Shown here: positions 25,138-34,124 of the stretch, piece by piece
Position numbering within the stretch: the first letter of the stretch is position 1
How the letters are laid out: each line of letters opens with the position of its first letter
Assembly (NCBI GenBank): GCA_965219875.1
Contig: CBDCOW010000001.1
Span: 248,001-312,000, forward strand
DNA: 64,000 bases
Reading direction: 5' to 3'
DNA from: DAOUKH01 sp965219875
GTDB taxonomy: Bacteria > Chloroflexota > Dehalococcoidia > SHYB01
Program-made: the position numbers and the translations under genes
The notes under the pieces: model-generated
What the model saw: only the letters and a program-made list of their open reading frames with translations
What the model was told of the DNA's origin: nothing
The model's database searches: none

Positions 25138-26262
25138 ATGAGCCAGCGCGTGATCGTTTCCGCCGACGACCATCTACAGGAGCCGCCGGACCTGTGGCGG
25201 GAGCGGCTGCCCGCCCGCCTGCGGGACCAAGCGCCGCGCCTAGTGGACCTGCCGGACGGCGGGCAGGGCTTCGTCGTCGCCGATCAGGCGCCCCGCGCCC
25301 TGGGGATCCTGGTGATGGCGGGGCGAGACGCCTCGGAGTTCACCGATAAGGGTCTCACGTGGGACGACGTGCCGGTGGGCAGCTACGATCCGGCGGGGCG
25401 GCTGCGGGACATGGAGAGGGACGGCGTCTCGGCGTCGGTGTTGTACCCCAACATCTGCCTCGACATGATGATGGACCAAGTGCGGCTGAGCCCGGAGCTC
25501 GCCCGCGAGGTCTACAAGGTTTACAACGATCACATGTCGGAGTTCTGCTCGACGGCCCCGGACCGGCTCGTCGGCATCGGGCTGCTACCCATGGACACGA
25601 CGGAGGACGCCGTCGAGGAGTTGGAGCGCCTGGCGACGCTCCCGGGAATCCGCGGGGCGCTGATCCCCTACATCCCGCCGGGGGGCCGCGACTGGAACGA
25701 TCCCTACTTCGAACCGTTCTGGGCGGCCGCGAACGAGGTCGGGATGCCGCTCAGCGTGCACTCGGGGCGGCCCCGTTCGTTGCCCCTGCGCGCCGAGACG
25801 ATGCGGATGCCGGGCGGCGGCTCGATTTACATGCACATCGGCCCCATCTCCATGGCGGAGACGCTGGCGCGCATCATGTGGACCGGGGCCTTCGACCGTT
25901 ACCCCAACCTCAAGCTCGTCTCCGTCGAAGGCGGCATCGGCTGGCTCGGCTTCTTCATCGAGCGCGGCGAGCACGTGCGGAAGCGTCACAGCGCATGGAC
26001 GGGCGTGCATCTGGAATCGGGGCCGCGCGACTGGTTCGGGCGCAACCTCTTCGCCACGTTCGAGGAGGACGTCACCGGTCTACACGACCTCGACCTCATC
26101 GGCGCTGAATCGGTGATGTGGGCCTCGGACTACCCCCACTCCGACACGACGTGGCCCAACTCGATGGCCACCATCGACCGCGTCTTTGCCGGCGTCGACG
26201 CGGCGGCGCGCGACAAGATTACGCGAGACAACGCCGCCAAGCTCTACGGCCTCGATCTTTAG
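25138..26262 (+). CDS. COG2159 amidohydrolase
   Basis: 374 aa, paralogue of 18374. Metal motif VSADDHLQEPPDLW, then SVLYPNICLD, a barrel segment SVHSGRPRS, LVSVEGGIGWL and the C-terminal MWASDYPHSDTTWP with the catalytic Asp. Strong AGGAG before the ATG. It is divergent from the acyl-CoA dehydrogenase pair and shares a promoter region with it, suggesting a common substrate. The following NYN gene begins 24 bases later. Confidence 0.87.
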   Translation: MSQRVIVSADDHLQEPPDLWRERLPARLRDQAPRLVDLPDGGQGFVVADQAPRALGILVMAGRDASEFTDKGLTWDDVPVGSYDPAGRLRDMERDGVSASVLYPNICLDMMMDQVRLSPELAREVYKVYNDHMSEFCSTAPDRLVGIGLLPMDTTEDAVEELERLATLPGIRGALIPYIPPGGRDWNDPYFEPFWAAANEVGMPLSVHSGRPRSLPLRAETMRMPGGGSIYMHIGPISMAETLARIMWTGAFDRYPNLKLVSVEGGIGWLGFFIERGEHVRKRHSAWTGVHLESGPRDWFGRNLFATFEEDVTGLHDLDLIGAESVMWASDYPHSDTTWPNSMATIDRVFAGVDAAARDKITRDNAAKLYGLDL

Positions 26263-26286
26263 CGTCCGACCCGAGTGGAGGAACCC

Positions 26287-27105
26287 GTGGCGGAATCTCC
26301 AGACCAGGAGCGCTTCATAGCCCTGTTGATCGATGGCGACAACGCTCAGGCCGCGCTGATCGGGCAGGTGCTGACCGAGACGGCCAAATACGGCATCGTC
26401 ACCACCCGCCGCATCTACGGCGATTGGACGACGCCGGAGATGTCCAAGTGGAAGGACACTCTCAACGCCCACGCCGTTCAACCGGTGCAGCAATTCCGCT
26501 ACACCACCGGCAAGAACGCCACGGACAGCACCTTGATCATCGAGGCGATGGACCTCTTGCACTCCGGCACGGTCAACGGCTTCTGCATCGTTTCCAGCGA
26601 TAGCGACTACACGCGGTTGGCGACGAGGATCCGCGAGCAGGGCCTGTTCGTGATGGGGATTGGGCAGGCAACCACCCCTAAGTCGCTCGTGAACGCATGT
26701 GAGGTGTTTGTCTATACCAAGAACCTCATCCCTCCAGAGAAGCCGAAGGCGCGGGTCCAGCGCGCCGCGGCCAGCGGCGGCGCGCCCGACGACGAGGAGC
26801 GGCCCGCAACGGAGATGGGCGGCGGAGACTGGGTCCAGACTATTGCCCAAGCGATGGAGATGGGGGCGCAGGAAGACGGCTGGGCTTTCCTGGGAACGGT
26901 CGGCCAGCGCGCGCGCCAACTCGACCCCGCCTTCGACTCTCGGACGTTCGGCTATAAGCAGTTGTCGCTGCTGATCAATTCCCGGCCCGACTTGTTCGAG
27001 ACGCGCAAGCCGGAAAAGAGCGCCCCCTCGTTGATTTACGTGAGGCCCGCCGAGGGAGGGCCGCCGAAGGCTGCAAAGAAGCGGAGGAAACAGAAGGTCT
27101 CATGA
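26287..27105 (+). CDS. NYN-domain protein with C-terminal OST-HTH/LOTUS domain
   Basis: 272 aa. The NYN nuclease domain (about 10-145) has FIALLIDGDNAQ, an acidic ATDSTLIIEAMD and VSSDSDYTRLATRI with the conserved Asp residues. A Pro/Ala-rich linker follows, and then a LOTUS/OST-HTH RNA-binding domain (DGWAFLGTVGQRARQLDPAF ... FGYKQLSLLINSRPDLFE ... LIYVR). The tail is Lys-rich (KKRRKQK). The GTG at 26287 has GGAGGAA six bases before it, so it is preferred to the GTG at 26275. Likely an RNA-processing enzyme. Its stop overlaps the next ATG by 4 bases. Confidence 0.88.
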   Translation: MAESPDQERFIALLIDGDNAQAALIGQVLTETAKYGIVTTRRIYGDWTTPEMSKWKDTLNAHAVQPVQQFRYTTGKNATDSTLIIEAMDLLHSGTVNGFCIVSSDSDYTRLATRIREQGLFVMGIGQATTPKSLVNACEVFVYTKNLIPPEKPKARVQRAAASGGAPDDEERPATEMGGGDWVQTIAQAMEMGAQEDGWAFLGTVGQRARQLDPAFDSRTFGYKQLSLLINSRPDLFETRKPEKSAPSLIYVRPAEGGPPKAAKKRRKQKVS

Positions 27106-28202
27106 AGTACCGTCTCTTAGGCCGTACCGGCATCCAGGTGAGCCAGCTTTGTCTGGGCTCGATGATGTTCGGCTCGTTCGGCAACCCCGACCGTGTCGCC
27201 TGCACGCGCATCATCCACGCCGCGCTCGACGCGGGGATCAACATCATCGACACCGCCGACGTTTACTCCGGCGGCGAGTCGGAGCAGATCGTCGGGGAGG
27301 CACTGCGCGGGCGGCGCGACAACGTGGTGCTGGCCACCAAGGTCCACCATCCGATGGGCGGCGACATCAACGAGCACGGCAGTTCGCGGCGCTGGATCGT
27401 CCGGGCGGTCGACGACAGCCTGCGCCGCCTGAAGACGGACTGGATCGACCTCTACCAACTGCACCGCCACGACCCGCTGACCGACCTGGAAGAGACAATG
27501 AGCGCGCTGACCGACTTGGTGCGAGCGGGGAAGGTGCGCTACATCGGCAGTTGCACCTTTCCGGGCTCGCTGATCGCCGAGTCCCACTGGATCGCCGAGA
27601 AGCGCGGCTACGAGCGCTTCCGCTGTCAGCAGCCGCCGTATTCGATCTTCGCCCGCGGGGCTGAGAAGGATTCACTGCCCACCAGCGCCCGCTACGGCAT
27701 GGGCGTCATCACGTGGAGCCCGCTCGGCCAAGGCTGGCTCAGCGGGCGCTACCGCCGCGGCCAACCCTTCCCCGAGGCGCCGCGCAGCTCGATTCCGGCG
27801 ATGCGGAAGCGCGACGAGGGGTGGCAGGACGTCCCGCAGAAGTCGCTGCTGGGGAGGCCGGGCGCCGGCGACCCTATCGTCGAGCGCAAGCTGGACATCA
27901 TCGAGGCGTTAGTTCCCCTCGCCGAGCAGTCGGGCATATCCCTAGTGCACCTCGCGGTGGCGTTCGTGCTCAACCATCCGGCGGTGACGTCGGCGATCAT
28001 CGGCCCGCGCACGATGGAGCACCTGACGGGGCAGCTTGGCGCGGTGGACGTCGATCTCGGCGCGGAGATCCTGGACCGCATCGACGAGCTGGTCACGCCG
28101 GGCTCCGACGTGAACCCGCTCGGGCCCGAGGTCGGCTACCAGCCCCCCGAGATCACCGACCCTTGGCGCCGGCGCCGCAACGCCACGCCTCCGCGCGCGT
28201 AG
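27102..28202 (+). CDS. aldo/keto reductase
   Basis: 366 aa. Start KYRLLGRTGIQVSQLCLGSM is the family signature. The catalytic tetrad is visible: Asp and Tyr in DTADVYSGGESE, Lys in LATKVHHPMG, His in LYQLHRHDP. The C-terminal NADPH-binding segment lies around SAIIGPRTMEHL. Start ATG overlaps the NYN stop (ATGA), so the two are translationally coupled, an odd pairing of a nuclease and a reductase. Substrate unknown. Confidence 0.93.
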   Translation: MKYRLLGRTGIQVSQLCLGSMMFGSFGNPDRVACTRIIHAALDAGINIIDTADVYSGGESEQIVGEALRGRRDNVVLATKVHHPMGGDINEHGSSRRWIVRAVDDSLRRLKTDWIDLYQLHRHDPLTDLEETMSALTDLVRAGKVRYIGSCTFPGSLIAESHWIAEKRGYERFRCQQPPYSIFARGAEKDSLPTSARYGMGVITWSPLGQGWLSGRYRRGQPFPEAPRSSIPAMRKRDEGWQDVPQKSLLGRPGAGDPIVERKLDIIEALVPLAEQSGISLVHLAVAFVLNHPAVTSAIIGPRTMEHLTGQLGAVDVDLGAEILDRIDELVTPGSDVNPLGPEVGYQPPEITDPWRRRRNATPPRA

Positions 28203-28256
28203 CCGTCGGGCTTACAAGAGCCCCTAAGTCACGCTTCGCCCCGCGCGCTGCGGGCA

Positions 28257-28354
28257 TTAAGTTCTGCGTCAATGAACTTGATAGCCGCGCAGCCTGTTAA
28301 GTCTTGCGACCTTAGGCTCAATAACGGCGCAGAGTATTGAGTCTTACACGCTAA
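28257..28354. repeat. imperfect 40-base tandem repeat
   Basis: Two 40-base units (28257-28296, 28297-28336) begin TTAAGT and end CGCAG plus 4 bases, about 25 of 40 positions alike. A third partial unit begins TTGAGTCTTAC at 28337, exactly in phase. It lies in the 402-base non-coding stretch 28203-28604. Confidence 0.5.
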
Positions 28355-28440
28355 CTTTTCAGAGCCGAGCGAAGTGCGTAGCCACGATGCAACGCGGTGA
28401 AACCGGTCGCTGCTGCTCGTCGATCTTGGATCGCGCGTAG

Positions 28441-28518
28441 GATCCCAGGCGGAAGCGCAACCGCATCTACGCCTACGACCGCTATCTCGCGATCCTGAAC
28501 GAGGGAACGGAGGCGTAG
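28441..28518 (+). pseudogene. C-terminal remnant of a Fic-family protein
   Basis: The reading frame 28450-28518 encodes RKRNRIYAYDRYLAILNEGT plus two residues and a stop, which is the usual C-terminus of Fic/DOC AMP-transferase proteins. An in-frame TAG lies just upstream (28438-28440) and no Fic core (HPFxxGNG) is found. It is a short relic of a deleted gene. Confidence 0.55.
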
Positions 28519-28566
28519 GCCCGCGGGGCGGCCGGCCCCGGCGCTTTCGGTTTGCGGGCAATCCCG

Positions 28567-28572
28567 TATAAT
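28567..28572 (+). promoter_or_regulatory. -10 element of the enoyl-CoA hydratase gene
   Basis: Perfect TATAAT, 33 bases before the TTG start. Confidence 0.5.
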
Positions 28573-28604
28573 CCCCCGCGAGATACCGCACCCTGGAGGC
28601 TCCC

Positions 28605-29408
28605 TTGGGCGACTACAGCAAATACGGTAAGGAACACCACCTCGACGTGGAGATGAAGGATCGCGTCGCGGTGGTGACGCTGAACCGGCCGGAGAAGCGC
28701 AACGCCATCGACTCTGCGCTGCACGAGGGGCTAGAGCTTATCCTCGACGACCTGAGCACCGACCCCGACGTGGGGGCGATCGTGCTCACCGGCGCGGGCA
28801 AGGCGTTCTGCGCCGGCGGCGACATCAGCACCATGGGCGGAAACGTCCAGGAGCGGTCGCCGCTCAATCACACACGAGGGCCGAAGTACCTCGTGCAGGC
28901 CTTCGCCAACTGTGAGGCCCCAATCATCGCCGCGGTCAACGGCCCCGCGGCGGGGCTCGGCGCGACAATCGCCCTCATGTGCGATGTGATCTACATGAGC
29001 GATCAGGCGCGCATCGGGGACACGCACGTCCAGGTGGGATTGGTCGCCGGCGACGGCGGGGCGGTGATCTGGCCGCTCCTCGTCGGACCGCACCGCGCCA
29101 AGGAGTTCCTGATGGCGGGGGCTTACGTCGACGGCCCGACGGCGGAGAAGATCGGCCTGGTGAATCACGTGGTGCCGCACGACGAGCTGATGGACGAGGC
29201 ACTGGCCTATGCCACGGAGCTCGCCAACGGGGCCGCGGCGGCGGTCCGCTGGACCAAAATGGCGGTCAATCGGATTGTCTGGCAGAACCTCAATCTGGTG
29301 CTTGAGATGAGCCTCGCCGTCGAGGGGCTCTCCTTCCACACCAAGGACCACGTGGAGGCCGCCACCGCGTTCATGGAGAAGCGCCCGCCGAAGTTCACCG
29401 GCGAGTAG
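28605..29408 (+). CDS. enoyl-CoA hydratase/isomerase family protein
   Basis: 267 aa crotonase. VAVVTLNRPEKRNAIDSAL is the family start. The first oxyanion-hole loop is AFCAGGDIST, the second AAGLGATIALMCDVIYMSDQARIGDTH. A typical catalytic Glu pair is not obvious (GLVAGDGGAVIWPLLVG has Asp at one site), so hydratase, isomerase or hydrolase activity cannot be told apart. TTG start with GGAGG five bases before it. It is a single gene in the catabolic region. Confidence 0.9.
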   Translation: MGDYSKYGKEHHLDVEMKDRVAVVTLNRPEKRNAIDSALHEGLELILDDLSTDPDVGAIVLTGAGKAFCAGGDISTMGGNVQERSPLNHTRGPKYLVQAFANCEAPIIAAVNGPAAGLGATIALMCDVIYMSDQARIGDTHVQVGLVAGDGGAVIWPLLVGPHRAKEFLMAGAYVDGPTAEKIGLVNHVVPHDELMDEALAYATELANGAAAAVRWTKMAVNRIVWQNLNLVLEMSLAVEGLSFHTKDHVEAATAFMEKRPPKFTGE

Positions 29409-29428
29409 GAGCGCTCTCTGGGCGCTCG

Positions 29429-29521
29429 CGCGCCTGCGGCGCGCGCCCTCTCTCCGGTCTTTACACCCCCAGAGGGGGAGAGGCCGGAGGGCGCCCACAA
29501 GGGGCGCCCCTACGGGAAGGG
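29429..29521. repeat. interspersed palindromic repeat, copy 2
   Basis: Same element as at 12833-12950, in the gap between the enoyl-CoA hydratase and the molybdenum hydroxylase genes. Positions 29466-29521 match 12894-12949. The left part has a GCGCGC inverted repeat with a different loop. It could fold into hairpins at the 3' end of the hydratase transcript. Confidence 0.75.
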
Positions 29522-29645
29522 CCGCGCCGCGGCGCACGCTCCGCTTGAAAGCTCGACCCCGCCGGGTTAGCATCTGGCCGTTGAAGCTGCGGCCGTCCTA
29601 CAGGGGCGTTCGCCCTACGCCGATAACCATTTGAGGAGTACGAGC

Positions 29646-31922
29646 ATGACGACGACAGCCGACCGTCCGTCCACCGAGTTCAAAGTGGTGGGAACGCGCC
29701 CGATCCGGCACGACGGCTACGACAAGGTCACGGGCCGAGCCAAGTATGGGGCCGACCTGCAACTCGCCGACCTGCTGCATGGGGCGGTGCTCCGCAGCCC
29801 CTACGCCCACGCCCGCATCCGCTCGATCGACACCTCGAAGGCGGAGGCGCTGGACGGCGTTCGCGCCGTTGTGACGTCGAAGGACCTGCCCGAGAAGACC
29901 ACCCCACCCTCCAACTTCATGGAGACGCTGGCCGACCCGCAGGTCCTGACGGAGATCGTCCTGGCGCGAGGCAAGGCGCTGTACAAGGGGCACGCCGTCG
30001 CAGCCGTCGCAGCCACGAGCAAGCACGTCGCCGAGGCCGCCATCGACCTCATCGAGGTCGATTACGAAGTGCTGTCCCACGTGCTCGACGTCGAGGAGGC
30101 CATGGCGCCGGGGGCGCCGGTGCTGCACGAGGCGCTGCGCACGAACGACGCTACTACGGCGGACGACTCCGGGCCCACGAACGTGGCGGCGCGCACGCAG
30201 TTCAAGCAGGGCGACCCAGAGCAGGTCTTCGCCGAGGCAGACGTCATCGTCGAGCGCTCGTTCACTACGAAGGCGGTGCACCAGGGCTACATCGAGACGC
30301 ACAACTCGACGGCCCTGTGGAGCGCCGACGGCAGCGTCACGATTTGGAAGAGCACGCAGGGGCCGTTCATCGTCCGGCACCAGGTCGCGTCGATCCTAAA
30401 CCTCGCCGTCTCCAGTGTGAAGGTCGTGCCGATGGAGATCGGCGGCGGCTTCGGAGGCAAGATCACCTCCTACCTCGACCCGGTGACGGCGATGCTCTCG
30501 AAGAAGAGCGGCCATCCGGTGAAGATCTCGATGAGCCGCAAGGAGGTCTTCGAAGGAACGGGCCCCGCCTCGGGCACCTCGATGCGCGTCAAGATGGGGG
30601 CGAAGCGCGACGGCTCGATCACCGCGGCGGAGGTCTACCTGGCCTATGAAGCGGGCGCCTTCCCCGGCTCGTCCGTCGGCTCCGGCGCCTCCACCTGCCT
30701 TGCGCCGTACAAGGTCGAGAACCTGGTGATCGACGGCTACGACGTCGTGGTGAACAAGCCGAAGACGGCGGCCTACCGCGCTCCCGGCTCGCCGCAGGCA
30801 TCCTTCGCCGTCGAGCAGGTCGTCGACGAGCTCGCCCAGAAGCTCGGGATGGACCCCCTCGACCTTCGGCTCAAGAACGTCACCCAAACCGGCGACCGGC
30901 AGGCCACCGGCATGCCGTTCCCCAGCATCGGCGCGAAGCAACTCGAAGAGACGATCAAGGCCCATCCCCACTACTCTTCGCCGCTCGAAGGCCCGTACAA
31001 GGGCCGCGGCCTTGCCATGGGCTACTGGGGGAACGCCGGCATGAATTCGTCGGCAATCCTGAACGTGACCTCGAACGGCCAGGTGTCCCTGGTGACCGGC
31101 TCCGTGGACATTGGCGGCTCGCGGGCCGCCCTCGCCATGCAGGCGGCGGAGGTTCTGGGACTCAGGGCTGAGGACGTCCACCCCAGCGTGGGCGACACCG
31201 ACTCGGTGGGCTACACCGGCGTCACCGGCGGCAGCCGGACCGCTTTCGCCACCGGCATAGCGGTGGTCAACGCCGCCCAGGACATCAAAGACCAAATGGT
31301 TCGGCGGGCGGCGCTGCTCTGGGAGACACAGCCGGAGGACATCGACTACGTCGACGGCGTCTTCATCTCGTCGAAGAACCCCGACGACCGGCTCACCTTC
31401 AAGGAGTTGGCCGGTCAACTGATGGCGACCGGCGGGGCCGTCACGGCCTCCGCCTCCGCCGACCCGAAGCAGGTCGGCCCGTCGTTCGCGGCGCTGCTCG
31501 TGGACGTCGAGGTCGATCCTGAAACGGGGAAGGCGGAGGTCGAGCGCGCCACCATCTTCCAGGACGTGGGGAAGGCGGCGCACCCGAGCTACGTCGAGGG
31601 GCAGATGCAGGGTGGAACGGTGCAGGGCATCGGCTGGGCGCTCAACGAGGAGTATTACTACCTCGACAGTGGGGTGATGGCGAACTCGAGCTTCCTCGAC
31701 TACCGCATCCCCACGAGCCTCGACCTGCCAATGATCGAGCCGGTGCTCGTCGAAGCGCCCAACCCGGGCCATCCGTTCGGGCTGCGCGGCGTCGGCGAGG
31801 CCTCGCTGGTGCCGCCCATGGCCGCGATCGGCAACGCCATCAGCCGCGCCATCGGCAAGCGCATGACCGAGCTTCCCATGTCGCCGGGCGTCATCCTCGA
31901 CTCCATGTCCACCGGCGGCTAA
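29646..31922 (+). CDS. xanthine dehydrogenase family protein, molybdopterin-binding subunit
   Basis: 758 aa. Mo-cofactor subunit of the xanthine dehydrogenase/CO dehydrogenase family. The N-terminal hammerhead domain reads RHDGYDKVTGRAKYGADL. Mo-binding motifs are GGGFGGKI, AYRAPGSPQASFAVEQ, SRTAFATG, and the catalytic Glu in GLRGVGEASL near the C-terminus. The ATG at 29646 has GAGGAG upstream. The FAD and 2Fe-2S subunits that normally lie next to it are absent, so it must borrow partners encoded elsewhere. The substrate is likely an aromatic or N-heterocyclic compound or an aldehyde. Confidence 0.93.
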   Translation: MTTTADRPSTEFKVVGTRPIRHDGYDKVTGRAKYGADLQLADLLHGAVLRSPYAHARIRSIDTSKAEALDGVRAVVTSKDLPEKTTPPSNFMETLADPQVLTEIVLARGKALYKGHAVAAVAATSKHVAEAAIDLIEVDYEVLSHVLDVEEAMAPGAPVLHEALRTNDATTADDSGPTNVAARTQFKQGDPEQVFAEADVIVERSFTTKAVHQGYIETHNSTALWSADGSVTIWKSTQGPFIVRHQVASILNLAVSSVKVVPMEIGGGFGGKITSYLDPVTAMLSKKSGHPVKISMSRKEVFEGTGPASGTSMRVKMGAKRDGSITAAEVYLAYEAGAFPGSSVGSGASTCLAPYKVENLVIDGYDVVVNKPKTAAYRAPGSPQASFAVEQVVDELAQKLGMDPLDLRLKNVTQTGDRQATGMPFPSIGAKQLEETIKAHPHYSSPLEGPYKGRGLAMGYWGNAGMNSSAILNVTSNGQVSLVTGSVDIGGSRAALAMQAAEVLGLRAEDVHPSVGDTDSVGYTGVTGGSRTAFATGIAVVNAAQDIKDQMVRRAALLWETQPEDIDYVDGVFISSKNPDDRLTFKELAGQLMATGGAVTASASADPKQVGPSFAALLVDVEVDPETGKAEVERATIFQDVGKAAHPSYVEGQMQGGTVQGIGWALNEEYYYLDSGVMANSSFLDYRIPTSLDLPMIEPVLVEAPNPGHPFGLRGVGEASLVPPMAAIGNAISRAIGKRMTELPMSPGVILDSMSTGG

Positions 31923-31964
31923 GCCCGCCGGACGGTGAGACGGACGCGGAAGAAGGGAGCGGCT

Positions 31965-32771
31965 GTGGCCGAGCTTCTGGCGGGTAAGACCGCCATCGTC
32001 ACCGGCGGAGGCCGGGGCATCGGGCGCGGCATCGCGCTTTGTCTGGCCCAAGACGGCGCCGACATTGCCGTCTGCGACCGCGACGCGGAACCCGCGCGCG
32101 CGACGGCGCGCGAAATCGAGGCCCTAGGGCGGCGCTCGGTGGCGATTCAGGCCGACGTAAGCTCGCGGGACGGCGCGGAGCGGATGGTGGCGGAGGCGCT
32201 GGCGGCGTTCGGCCATATCGACGTCCTGGTGAACAACGCGGGCGTCATGGGCGCGGCGGGCTGGAACGAGCGCGCGGAGCCCACCGACGACGATTGGGCG
32301 GCGGCGCTCCGGGTGAACCTCATGTCGCGGGTCTACTGCTCGGAAGCGGTAGTGGCGCACATGAAGGAGCGTGGCGGCGGCAAGATCGTGACCGTGGCGT
32401 CCAACGGCGGCTTCATGGGGAGCCGCGGCGCGGCGCACTACAGCGCATCCAAGGCCGCCGACATCAGCTACACCAAGTCGCTGGCGGTGGAGCTGGGCCG
32501 CTACAACATCAACGTCAACGCGATCTGCCCCGGCATCACCGAGGGCACCGACATGGCGCGCGGCATACAAGACCAGTTCCGCATCCGCGTCCCCGGCGCG
32601 GCCACGATGAACGACGAGGAGATGTTCCAGCGGGCCGCCTCGCGACTGCCCCTGCGGCGGGGCAACACTCCCGAAGACCTGGGATGGATGGTCTCGTTCC
32701 TCGCATCCGACCGCGCCCGCAACGTCCACGGCCAGGCCATCGCCGTCGACGGCGGCGCGACGATGCGCTAG
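31965..32771 (+). CDS. SDR-family oxidoreductase
   Basis: 268 aa. TGGGRGIGRG cofactor loop, NNAGVMG, catalytic SNGG(Ser) and Tyr-x3-Lys in HYSASKAADISY, end HGQAIAVDGGATMR. The GTG at 31965 has GAAGGGAG before it and the Rossmann fold starts immediately, so it is preferred to the GTG at 31935. It follows the molybdenum hydroxylase by 42 bases, probably in the same transcript, and would oxidise a hydroxylated product. Confidence 0.92.
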   Translation: MAELLAGKTAIVTGGGRGIGRGIALCLAQDGADIAVCDRDAEPARATAREIEALGRRSVAIQADVSSRDGAERMVAEALAAFGHIDVLVNNAGVMGAAGWNERAEPTDDDWAAALRVNLMSRVYCSEAVVAHMKERGGGKIVTVASNGGFMGSRGAAHYSASKAADISYTKSLAVELGRYNINVNAICPGITEGTDMARGIQDQFRIRVPGAATMNDEEMFQRAASRLPLRRGNTPEDLGWMVSFLASDRARNVHGQAIAVDGGATMR

Positions 32772-32846
32772 CGCCCGGCGGCACGTCCCTCTTTCCCTCA
32801 ACGTTAGGCCGTACACTGGTTGGCGGCCCGAGGCCCGCCGACGAAC

Positions 32847-34070
32847 GTGAACCGAGCAACCTACGGACGCATTCCCGCGCTGCGCGCCTTCTATGGGCGC
32901 GGCTTCCGCTTGTTCTGGGCCGCCGCGCTCCTCAGCTTCGGCGCGATGCAGATGCAGCAGCTGGCGCGGGGCTACCTCGCCCGCGATCTCACCGAATCGC
33001 CGTTGCTGGTGACCTCCGTCTTCGCGGTGGGCTTGGCCCCGATGTTGATTATGCCGTTCATCGGCGGCTTGCTCGCCGACCGTTTCGACAAGCGGCGGCT
33101 GCTGTTCGCGCTCGAGGTGGGCCAGATCGCCCTCGCCCTCGCCGTGGGGCTGCTCGTCGCCGCCGAAGGAGTCAGCATCGCCGGCCTGCTCCTGCTTTCG
33201 CTCGGGGCCGGCGTCCTTATGGGACTCTCCGTACCCATCCGCCAATCGGCCATCCCCGACGTCGCCGAGCCCGGAACGGAGACGAACGCGCTGCTCCTCT
33301 ACAGCACCATCTTCAGCCTGATGATGATCGCCGCGCCTGCGATCGGCGGACTGGTGATCGAACTAGCGGGGCCGGAAGCGCCGTTCTTCGCCGCGTGCGG
33401 ATCGTCGCTAATCTCCATGGTCTTCCTCACCCGTATGCCCAGCATTCCGTCGAAGCCGCGAGGAGAGAAGGCCCCGCTGGCGCGGGAGCTCACCGAGGGC
33501 GTGCGCGCGGTCCGGGCGTCGCGGCCGCTGATGCTAGTAATGATTTCGGGGGTCATCGGCACGGTATTCATCGTGCCCCACATGGCGCTCTTGCCGATCT
33601 ACCAGCGGGACATCCTGGACGTCGGCCCCTCCGGTCTCGGCCTCATGTTCGCCGCGAGCGGCGTGGGGGCGCTGGTGGTGGCCTTCGCCCTCGCCCTCAC
33701 GAGCTCGGAGCGCCCGTCGCTGCGCCTGAGCTTGCTGATGGGGGCGATGTCGGGACTGTGCATCGCCGCCTTCTCGCAATCGACCTCGTTCGCGGTGGCT
33801 CTGGGGGTTCTGGTAGTGGTAGGCGCGTTCTCTCAGGGGTTCTTTACGCTGAACATGGCCATGGTGCAGTGGCTCGCGCCGCCGGACGTCATGGGGCGCG
33901 TCATCGCGCTCCGGATCGTGGTCTTCGGCATGGCGCCCGCAGCGCAGATCCTCCTCGGCGCCGCCGCCGACCTCACCACGCCGCAAGCCGCCCTCGGCGT
34001 CATGGGGCTCCTCGCCTTCGCGCCCCAGTTCCTTTTGATGCTCCGCCCCCGCGCAACTGCGCCGACCTAA
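32847..34070 (+). CDS. MFS transporter (EntS-like drug/metabolite exporter)
   Basis: 407 aa, 12 predicted membrane segments. RAFYGRGFRLFWAAALLSFGAMQMQQLARGYLA and LLADRFDKRRLL (the loop 2-3 MFS signature) place it in the MFS_3/EntS group. An in-frame TTG at 32820 is possible but sits 3 bases after a TACACT element; the GTG at 32847 is preferred. The transport substrate is not known. A strong terminator follows. Confidence 0.88.
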   Translation: MNRATYGRIPALRAFYGRGFRLFWAAALLSFGAMQMQQLARGYLARDLTESPLLVTSVFAVGLAPMLIMPFIGGLLADRFDKRRLLFALEVGQIALALAVGLLVAAEGVSIAGLLLLSLGAGVLMGLSVPIRQSAIPDVAEPGTETNALLLYSTIFSLMMIAAPAIGGLVIELAGPEAPFFAACGSSLISMVFLTRMPSIPSKPRGEKAPLARELTEGVRAVRASRPLMLVMISGVIGTVFIVPHMALLPIYQRDILDVGPSGLGLMFAASGVGALVVAFALALTSSERPSLRLSLLMGAMSGLCIAAFSQSTSFAVALGVLVVVGAFSQGFFTLNMAMVQWLAPPDVMGRVIALRIVVFGMAPAAQILLGAAADLTTPQAALGVMGLLAFAPQFLLMLRPRATAPT

Positions 34071-34075
34071 AGACG

Positions 34076-34100
34076 AGGCCCCCTTCCGAAGGGGGCCTTT
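34076..34100 (+). terminator. Rho-independent terminator shared by convergent genes
   Basis: GGCCCCCTTC and its exact complement GAAGGGGGCC make a 10-base arm hairpin, with A before and T after it, so it can act in both directions. It sits 6 bases after the MFS stop and 25 before the end of the convergent monooxygenase gene. Confidence 0.85.
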
Positions 34101-34124
34101 AAGAGCCTTGCGGGGCGCGGGGCT

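Noticed and set aside
28257..28354. CRISPR array
   Set aside because: Units are adjacent without unique spacers and too different from each other; no cas gene is near.
30396..32051. 551-codon minus-strand frame opposite the Mo hydroxylase
   Set aside because: Shadow of a confident gene; composition is that of an antisense frame.
32039..34102. 687-codon plus-strand frame across the SDR and MFS genes
   Set aside because: Runs through two confident genes in another frame and has no motifs.
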